This document shows positions 6,254 through 10,157 of a DNA stretch of 10,157 nt, in pieces. The position numbers and the translations under genes were made by a program. Each line of letters begins with the position of its first letter. Within the stretch, counting starts at the first letter, position 1. Below the pieces are notes generated by a model. That model was not told where the DNA came from, did not search any database, and saw only the letters and a list, made by a program, of their open reading frames with translations. Source of the DNA: JBIKWN01 sp044376365. GTDB lineage: Bacteria > Bdellovibrionota_C > UBA2361 > JBIKWN01. The stretch spans positions 1-10,157 of the forward strand of contig JBILLA010000080.1 of assembly GCA_044376365.1 (NCBI GenBank), written 5' to 3'.

Positions 6254-6974
6254 AGTAACGAAAGAAGAAACCCTCGCGGAAGATATTGTTGTTGAGATAG
6301 CTGAAGCAGCGCCAACTGAAGAAGCGCCTGCTGGTGATGCATCAGAGGAAGTTGATGCAGAACCGCTCTCTGCTGAAGAGATTACTGCACTTGTTGAAGC
6401 GATTATCTTTGCTTATGGCTCTCCAATTGATGAAGAAAAGATCGGCGCAGTTTCTGGGCTTAGTGAAAATGAGATTGCAGAGGCTATCCTTGCACTGAAG
6501 AATAAATATGCAGAGCTGCAAGGTGGTATTGAGCTTGTTCGCCTTGGCGATAAGTATCAGTTCCGCACGAAAGCTGTGTTCGCACCAGTGCTTCAAAAGC
6601 TTAAAGAAGAAAAGCCAAAACGGCTTAGCCCTGCAGCGCTTGAAACATTGGCAGTCATTGCGTACCGACAGCCTATTATCAAGAGCGATATTGAGGGTAT
6701 TCGTGGTGTTGATGCAACGCCAACCATTAAGACGCTTCTCGAAAGAAGCCTCATTAAGATTGTTGGTCACCAATCAACCGTCGGTAATCCTGCGCTCTAT
6801 GCAACCACGGAAGAGTTCTTGAAGCTCTTTAGCCTTGGCTCTCTTGCCGAGCTGCCAACCCTGCGTGATTTGGCTCCTCTTGAGGAAGATCCAGGTGAAC
6901 CACAAGAAGTTGCTTCTAAACAAGATGAGCAGGATAATGAAATCCCAGATTTTCAAGACGCCATAAGCTCGTGA
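6246..6974 (+). CDS. scpB: Segregation and condensation protein B
   Basis: Dimeric winged-helix partner that binds the central region of ScpA in the SMC condensin. From the ATG at 6246 the protein has 242 residues. It has an acidic low-complexity N-terminal extension (about 1-42, rich in Glu/Ala), a first winged helix (about 43-110, EEITALVEAIIFAYGSPI), then the second with the hallmark LSPAALETLAVIAYRQPI (127-144) and SDIEGIRGVDATPTIKTLLERSLIKIVG (147-174). An acidic C-terminal tail (about 212-242) follows. The acidic ends flank a standard core of about 170 residues. An in-frame upstream alternative start (6216) would lie deep in scpA. The chosen ATG overlaps the scpA stop (6251-6253), and the scpB stop overlaps the next start, indicating coupled translation along the cluster. 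Confidence 0.95.
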   Translation: MDEVTKEETLAEDIVVEIAEAAPTEEAPAGDASEEVDAEPLSAEEITALVEAIIFAYGSPIDEEKIGAVSGLSENEIAEAILALKNKYAELQGGIELVRLGDKYQFRTKAVFAPVLQKLKEEKPKRLSPAALETLAVIAYRQPIIKSDIEGIRGVDATPTIKTLLERSLIKIVGHQSTVGNPALYATTEEFLKLFSLGSLAELPTLRDLAPLEEDPGEPQEVASKQDEQDNEIPDFQDAISS

Positions 6975-7807
6975 CAAGTACACCTATCCGAATTACTAAA
7001 TTTCTTGCCGAATGCGGCGAATGTGCCCGGCGTGGTGCTGAAGAGCTTATCCATGAAGGGAAAGTGCGCGTCAACGGTATCGTCGTGAAAGAATTTAATA
7101 CGATGGTCGTACCTGGTCGCGATAATGTGCAGGTAGGTAATCGTTCAATACGAATGGCAGAGAAGGGTGTTATCTTGCTTCATAAGCCTCGTGGTGTTGT
7201 CTCGACGCTCTCAGATCCTGAGGGGCGAAAAAGTGTTGCTGACTACCTTACCAAACATCACCAGAGCTATTTCCCTGTGGGTCGACTCGATTACGATTCT
7301 TCTGGTTTGTTGATCCTCACGAACGATGGTGACCTTGCAAATCGCTTAATGCACCCGCGCTATGGTTTTGAAAGAACCTATGAAGTGCGTGTACGAGGCG
7401 AAGTCACAGAGAAAACATTGCGGCGTTTACTTCACGGCATGAAGATAGATGACGACTTTGTAAAAGCGATAGATGTCACTGTTGAAAATACAGAAGAGGG
7501 GCAAACTGAACTTGTCATTATCGTCGGGGAAGGCAAGAACCGCATGGTACGAAAGATGTTCGACGGCGTTGGGCATCCTGTTGTTCGCCTCAAGCGTATC
7601 CAACATGGTCCGGTAAAGCTTGGGACCCTTGCTGGTGGTCAGCTTAAGAAGCTCACTCAGGGAGAGTACCTAGCGCTGCGTAAGAAAGTCTTTGCCGAGC
7701 TTGAAGAGGGCAAAAAGCCTGCAGTGAAGAAAGCAGAAGCCCCTGTGAGAGCTGCTAAGCCCAAGAAAACACTCAAGAAAAATGTCCGCAGACGGGTTCG
7801 AGACTAG
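6971..7807 (+). CDS. rluB: RluB/RsuA-family 23S rRNA pseudouridine synthase
   Basis: Isomerises a uridine to pseudouridine in rRNA; RluB acts at 23S U2605 in E. coli. The 278-residue protein has an N-terminal S4 RNA-binding domain (about residues 6-55, ITKFLAECGECARRGAEELI and GKVRVNG). The catalytic domain begins at VILLHKPRGVVST (67-79). The signature GRLDYDSSGLLILTNDGDLA contains the catalytic Asp107. RTYEVRV and GEGKNRMVRKMFDGVGHPVVRLKR follow, as in RsuA/RluB/RluE/RluF proteins. The C-terminus (about 245-278) is a Lys/Arg-rich disordered tail likely to bind RNA. The GTG start overlaps the scpB stop by 4 nt (GTGA), and the scpA-scpB-rluB order is common in bacteria. It is the last gene of the cluster; only a weak 5-bp hairpin (7801-7819) follows. 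Confidence 0.93.
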   Translation: MTSTPIRITKFLAECGECARRGAEELIHEGKVRVNGIVVKEFNTMVVPGRDNVQVGNRSIRMAEKGVILLHKPRGVVSTLSDPEGRKSVADYLTKHHQSYFPVGRLDYDSSGLLILTNDGDLANRLMHPRYGFERTYEVRVRGEVTEKTLRRLLHGMKIDDDFVKAIDVTVENTEEGQTELVIIVGEGKNRMVRKMFDGVGHPVVRLKRIQHGPVKLGTLAGGQLKKLTQGEYLALRKKVFAELEEGKKPAVKKAEAPVRAAKPKKTLKKNVRRRVRD

Positions 7808-7880
7808 CTTTAAAAGTCTTAAAATTACCGCTACGAAATTCACCTACCAAGCGTCTTAATTCATAGATGCGTCGCAATCT

Positions 7881-7890
7881 AGCGTACGCT
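7881..7890. repeat. 10-bp perfect palindrome upstream of the unknown gene pair
   Basis: AGCGTACGCT is exactly self-complementary and lies 31 bp before the TTG start at 7922, in the 114-bp gap after the pseudouridine synthase gene. It is followed by TTTTATCTT, but the palindrome has no room for a stable RNA loop, so a terminator is unlikely. A binding site for a dimeric regulator is possible; no promoter around it is convincing. Confidence 0.3.
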
Positions 7891-7921
7891 TTTATCTTCT
7901 AGGGCCCAGGTTCGGTGTACT

Positions 7922-8275
7922 TTGAGCAGTAAATTTAGTAACCAACACAAAACGCCACAATCGGCCAACCAGTCTTCTGATAGAACGAATTCCAAGCAAG
8001 GTCTTTATGAAGCAATCTCTGAGCAGCTGCGTGACTCTCAGCTGCAGCGAGAGATGTTTCAGCGTGGTATTCGGAAAATACGTGTCACGTTTTGCTCTGA
8101 CTCTGAAAAGGAAGCTCTTAAAGGATTGCTGCCAGAAGTGACTAATGGTGTGAATGCGCTTGTTTCTAGAGTGTATGGTGGAGGGTTACGCCTTCAGTTG
8201 TTTGTGGATCCTGATACTTCTTCCATGGCACAGCCGTTGCTTAAAGATAAGCTAGTTGATTTTTTAGTGAGGTAA
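7922..8275 (+). CDS. Hypothetical protein (117 aa), first gene of an unknown pair
   Basis: I do not recognise a family. The N-terminal 26 residues are polar and rich in Ser/Asn/Gln, probably disordered. A predicted helix (about 27-49, LYEAISEQLRDSQLQREMFQRG) follows, and then a compact-looking domain: strand KIRVTF, helix SEKEALKGLLPEVTNGVNALVSRVY, strand LRLQLFV (90-95) and helix AQPLLKDKLVDFLVR at the end. No signal peptide, membrane helix or catalytic motif is visible. The pattern of a LRLQLFVDPDTSSMAQ strand-then-helix faintly recalls DciA/DUF721 proteins, but too weakly to assign. The start is TTG at 7922, the first possible start after an in-frame stop (7880-7882); the alternative is the ATG at 8054, which would remove the disordered part and the helix. 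The stop overlaps the SD of the next gene, suggesting coupled translation. Confidence 0.68.
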   Translation: MSSKFSNQHKTPQSANQSSDRTNSKQGLYEAISEQLRDSQLQREMFQRGIRKIRVTFCSDSEKEALKGLLPEVTNGVNALVSRVYGGGLRLQLFVDPDTSSMAQPLLKDKLVDFLVR

Positions 8276-8279
8276 GTAG

Positions 8280-8750
8280 ATGAGAAACGATACATCTGAA
8301 GCCTTATCAACTGTTTCTATGACAGCCCCGCTTGTGGAGATTGCGATCGAAAAGACTTCGCCCGAATATTTGAATAATTTTTTCTGCTCGGTTACCGGGG
8401 GGTTTTATCGTAGCAACACGATTCAAAATGTTTTTTTGCCTGGAGAAACCTTTGGGCAGCTCTATCGCCGTACGAGTACCAATGGTCATGCACATGATGG
8501 CGACCTTCAGGGCTATACTGATAAAAAATTAGAGATGACGCCTGCTGAATTCTTTGATTATATCGATCAAGCGATGGAGAGTAAGGGCATCTGTAAGAAT
8601 CATGTTGCAATGCTACAAAAGGCAATTAGCGCGTCAGGCAATGATCTGCGTGTGCGCCATAAATTGCTTTCAGAGCTGCATGATTTGTTATTTCCTGTCT
8701 ACTTAAAACTCAGAATTGATGGGTTTTCCCACCGAGACCTCGTAGGGTAG
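8280..8750 (+). CDS. Hypothetical protein (156 aa), second gene of an unknown pair
   Basis: Unrecognised soluble protein. The N-terminal half mixes short strands (APLVEIAIEKTS, FFCSVTGGFYRS, NTIQNVFLPGETFGQLYRR). Then comes a His/Asp-containing loop (NGHAHDGDLQGY, 68-79), and then helices: TPAEFFDYIDQAMESKG (87-103), NHVAMLQKAISAS and VRHKLLSELHDLLFPVYLKLRIDGF (125-149). No signal peptide, membrane span or known catalytic motif is evident; His70, His72 and Asp73 form a possible metal-binding cluster but this is speculative. The ATG at 8280 has a good SD (GAGG at 8269-8272, 7 nt before), which overlaps the stop of the previous gene; the intergenic gap is only 4 nt. It ends 10 nt before the TerC-family gene, so the three may be one transcript. 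Confidence 0.75.
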   Translation: MRNDTSEALSTVSMTAPLVEIAIEKTSPEYLNNFFCSVTGGFYRSNTIQNVFLPGETFGQLYRRTSTNGHAHDGDLQGYTDKKLEMTPAEFFDYIDQAMESKGICKNHVAMLQKAISASGNDLRVRHKLLSELHDLLFPVYLKLRIDGFSHRDLVG

Positions 8751-8760
8751 TATCCTTGGC

Positions 8761-9471
8761 ATGACAGAAATATTTTTCGATCCCCATACCTGGGCGACTC
8801 TTGCGCTGCTTGTCGGTCTTGAACTGGTTCTTGGAATCGATAACATCCTTATTATCTCTATCTTAGTTGGTAAGTTGCCTGCTGCTCAGCAAGAGTTCGC
8901 GCGACGGCTTGGTTTAACTGTGGCTCTTGGTGCTCGTATTATTGCGCTCTTGGGTGTATCAGCTATTCAAAAGTTAACAACGCCACTGATTGCATCATTG
9001 ACTGGTAAAGATTGTATTCTGCTTGGAGGAGGGCTCTTCCTTCTCTATAAAGCGGTCAAAGAGATACACCATGTGGTTGAAAAAGATTTTGATCAGCAGG
9101 TGCTTCAAGCTGTTCATACAACTATCGCAGCGACCGTGTTCCAGATCTTGATGTTTGATTTGGTGTTCTCTATCGATTCGATTATCACTGCTGTTGGGCT
9201 CACAGATCATCTCTCTGTTATCTATATTGCAGTGCTGGTTTCTTTTGTTGCAGTTTTATTGTTCAGTAAACCGATTGCTGAGTTTGTTCAGGCGAACGCT
9301 GCACTAAAAATTCTTGCGCTCAGTTTCCTTGTCGTTATTGGTGTGACGCTCTTTCTTGAAGCAATGCAGGTACACGTTCCAAAAACATATATCTATCTGC
9401 CGATGGCATTTGCTCTTGCCGTGGAACTTTTACAGATGCGACATAGCTCAAAAGCTAGGAAATTCAAGTAG
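8761..9471 (+). CDS. TerC-family integral membrane protein (YkoY/YjbE-like)
   Basis: A 236-residue polytopic inner-membrane protein with about seven hydrophobic helices (roughly 12-36, 51-68, 85-100, 121-143, 152-170, 183-201, 210-225). It contains the family's conserved acidic motifs: ELVLGIDNI (21-29) in the first helix and DLVFSIDSI (133-141) in the fourth, both needed for the metal-related function of TerC proteins. Members are linked to tellurite resistance and, in Bacillus and E. coli relatives, to manganese efflux or metalation of exported proteins. Here the natural role is more likely metal (Mn) homeostasis, because no ter operon surrounds it. The ATG at 8761 lies 10 nt after the preceding stop; AGGG (8744-8747) is a distant, weak SD. 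It is the last protein gene before the tRNA. Confidence 0.9.
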   Translation: MTEIFFDPHTWATLALLVGLELVLGIDNILIISILVGKLPAAQQEFARRLGLTVALGARIIALLGVSAIQKLTTPLIASLTGKDCILLGGGLFLLYKAVKEIHHVVEKDFDQQVLQAVHTTIAATVFQILMFDLVFSIDSIITAVGLTDHLSVIYIAVLVSFVAVLLFSKPIAEFVQANAALKILALSFLVVIGVTLFLEAMQVHVPKTYIYLPMAFALAVELLQMRHSSKARKFK

Positions 9472-9472
9472 T

Positions 9473-9501
9473 TTGCCAAGCAGCGCAGCTTAGTATATAT
9501 T
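9473..9501 (+). promoter_or_regulatory. Sigma70-type promoter for tRNA-fMet
   Basis: TTGCCA (9473-9478) and TATATT (9496-9501) are separated by exactly 17 bp, and transcription would begin near 9508, about 5 nt before the tRNA. The -35 differs from TTGACA at one base and the -10 from TATAAT at one base. It starts directly after the TerC-family stop codon. Confidence 0.62.
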
Positions 9502-9512
9502 TACCTTATTGA

Positions 9513-9589
<77 letters not shown>

Positions 9590-9608
9590 GTTTTTCCCGC
9601 TTGGCGCT
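9590..9608 (+). repeat. Direct repeat copy 1, immediately after the tRNA
   Basis: GTTTTTCCCGCTTGGCGCT begins at the base after the tRNA CCA. With one further C and the two bases CA before it, it matches copy 2 over 22 nt. The T5 run right after the acceptor stem could help end tRNA transcription. The CCCGC at 9596-9600 repeats the acceptor 3' strand, so it could also pair with the tRNA 5' GCGGG; this competing pairing is speculation. Confidence 0.8.
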
Positions 9609-9614
9609 CGAGCC

Positions 9615-9658
9615 CAGGGGCGTGCCGCCCCTCGCACCTAGTCGGTGCTTCACCCCTG
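9615..9658 (+). ncRNA. Structured non-coding module between repeat copies 1 and 2
   Basis: Two alternative folds are visible. Fold A consists of two adjacent hairpins: AGGGGCG-TGC-CGCCCCT (9616-9632, 7 bp) and GCACC-TAGTC-GGTGC (9634-9648, 5 bp). Fold B pairs CAGGGG (9615-9620) with CCCCTG (9653-9658) and encloses the second hairpin; extended as AGGGGCG with CACCCCT it gives 6 of 7 pairs, like an acceptor stem. Fold B is followed by CAG and then the T5 run of repeat copy 2, a terminator-like arrangement. Whether it is transcribed as a distinct RNA is unknown; it may simply be a terminator or a decayed tRNA-derived element. Confidence 0.4.
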
Positions 9659-9660
9659 CA

Positions 9661-9679
9661 GTTTTTCCCGCTTGGCGCT
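9661..9679 (+). repeat. Direct repeat copy 2
   Basis: This copy is identical to copy 1 over GTTTTTCCCGCTTGGCGCT plus the following C and preceding CA. It begins 71 bp after copy 1 and follows the foldable module at 9615-9658. Confidence 0.8.
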
Positions 9680-9695
9680 CCCTTATTATTTTCTC

Positions 9696-9715
9696 CTCGC
9701 TGATGCGAGAGTTTT
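9696..9715 (+). terminator. Small hairpin with T-run leading into repeat copy 3
   Basis: CTCGC-TGAT-GCGAG (9696-9709) is a perfect 5-bp stem with a tetraloop, followed by AG and the T4 run of repeat copy 3. The form resembles a weak intrinsic terminator on the plus strand, but the stem and T-run are short. Confidence 0.35.
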
Positions 9716-9728
9716 CCCGCTTGGCGCT
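9711..9728 (+). repeat. Direct repeat copy 3 (one T shorter)
   Basis: GTTTTCCCGCTTGGCGCT matches copies 1 and 2 apart from having four Ts instead of five, and it is followed by T rather than C. It starts 50 bp after copy 2. The irregular spacing (71 and 50 bp) and hairpins between copies argue against a CRISPR array. Confidence 0.75.
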
Positions 9729-9833
9729 TAGGGCAATCTTTTTTTACCTACCCATTGGAAGAGACGCTTCAGCAAATTCCCCTTGGAGAACTATAAGCAT
9801 AGAGGGTTACAGCTATCCGCTATCGCAACGTGT
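9729..9833. other. Non-coding remainder of the tRNA downstream region
   Basis: The 244 bp between the tRNA and the stop of the right-edge gene contain the repeat array described above. This last part has a T7 run at 9740-9746 but no convincing stem before it, and no gene, promoter or integrase attachment duplicate that I can see. A plus-strand ORF (9601-9906) crosses it but is not believable. Confidence 0.4.
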
Positions 9834-10157
9834 TTATTTGCAAACTTTGCACGTCACTGAAATTGGTTTATTAATCGTATTGTTGATTCTTCCTAGTGTT
9901 GTTTGAGAGGTTGATAGTCCACTGCCGGGTTGTCGTGGATTTTTAGAACAGGTAACAACCTTGCGGGCGTTGGACAGCGCAAGTCCACCGTACTGCTTGA
10001 GCATTGTTTTGACAATTTTTACTTCATCAATAAAGCTGACCTTTACGCAATCATCTCCGCACACTGAAATAGAGCGCAGGATGTTTTTTTGAATTTCATT
10101 ATTGATAAGTCGCTGTTTGCGAAGCATCAGCGAAGTGAGTTGTTTAGTGTTAATGTG
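9834..10157 (-). CDS. Hypothetical protein, C-terminal fragment with paired cysteines (cut by window edge)
   Basis: The frame is open from the window edge to a TAA at 9836-9834, giving 107 residues; an internal ATG (10127) is possible but nothing requires it to be the start. No family is recognised. The fragment is mildly basic and contains CxxxC (residues 33 and 37 of the fragment), a lone Cys at 70, and CKVC (103-106) one residue from the end. This could be a zinc site, but the spacing does not match a ribbon I know. Between them is IDEVKIVKTMLKQYGGLALSNARKVV, probably strand and helix. It converges on the tRNA region. It may be a real gene of which only the tail is visible, or a chance open frame. 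Confidence 0.42.
   Translation of the reverse strand, partial: HINTKQLTSLMLRKQRLINNEIQKNILRSISVCGDDCVKVSFIDEVKIVKTMLKQYGGLALSNARKVVTCSKNPRQPGSGLSTSQTTLGRINNTINKPISVTCKVCK

Noticed and set aside
7801..7819. Intrinsic terminator after rluB
   Set aside because: Only a 5-bp A/T-containing stem (AGACT/AGTCT) with a 9-nt loop and no following T-run.
8761..9471. Tellurite-resistance operon
   Set aside because: Only the TerC-family membrane protein is present; no terA, terB, terD or terZ neighbours, so a metal-homeostasis role is more likely.
9590..9728. CRISPR array
   Set aside because: Only three copies of a 19-nt repeat, with unequal gaps of about 52 and 31 bp that contain hairpins, and no cas genes.
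9601..9906. Plus-strand ORF of 101 residues after the tRNA
   Set aside because: It starts at a TTG inside the first repeat, reads through all three repeats and both hairpins, has no SD, and its translation shows only repeated Phe-Pro-Ala-Trp-Arg-type fragments.

Overview
The window reads as a chromosomal stretch from a Gram-negative (diderm) bacterium of intermediate GC. A TonB-type energy transducer and a Tat translocase subunit point to a cell with an inner and probably an outer membrane. The TonB-like C-terminal domain and the zinc-ribbon/DUF3426-like protein recall deltaproteobacterial or Bdellovibrio-like lineages, but this is a soft inference and the phylum cannot be fixed from the sequence. 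Nothing looks like a prophage, transposon or CRISPR locus; most of the window is housekeeping. Only about four of the starts have a clear Shine-Dalgarno (SD) site.

Layout. Positions 1-564 (minus) hold the N-terminal 188 residues of FAD-dependent glycerol-3-phosphate dehydrogenase (glpD), cut by the window edge. Across a 191-bp divergent intergenic region lies a long, divergent GpsA-family glycerol-3-phosphate dehydrogenase (756-2144, plus). It converges on a TonB-family protein (2155-3198, minus), which is divergent from tatA (3252-3452, plus). tatA in turn overlaps, stop codon to stop codon, a membrane protein with an N-terminal zinc ribbon (3449-4489, minus).

From 4596 to 7807 a tight plus-strand cluster encodes a TrmH/RlmB-type rRNA methyltransferase, ScpA, ScpB and an RluB/RsuA-family pseudouridine synthase. 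scpA/scpB overlap by 8 nt and scpB/rluB by 4 nt, so ScpA and ScpB, the partners of the SMC condensin, are probably translationally coupled. The cluster combines chromosome condensation with 23S rRNA modification. It is followed by two coupled genes of unknown function (7922-8275 and 8280-8750) and a TerC-family membrane protein (8761-9471).

An initiator tRNA-fMet (9513-9589) with a good sigma70-type promoter follows. Downstream is about 244 bp of non-coding DNA holding three direct repeats of a roughly 19-nt T5-CCCGC-type motif, each placed just after a segment that can fold: the tRNA itself, then two hairpin modules. The right edge carries the C-terminal 107 residues of an unrecognised minus-strand ORF with paired cysteines.

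No clear new defence or mobile system is present. The items most worth a second look are the structured repeat array after the tRNA, the unknown gene pair between rluB and terC, the large GpsA-like enzyme, and short SD-led upstream ORFs before glpD and the methyltransferase gene.
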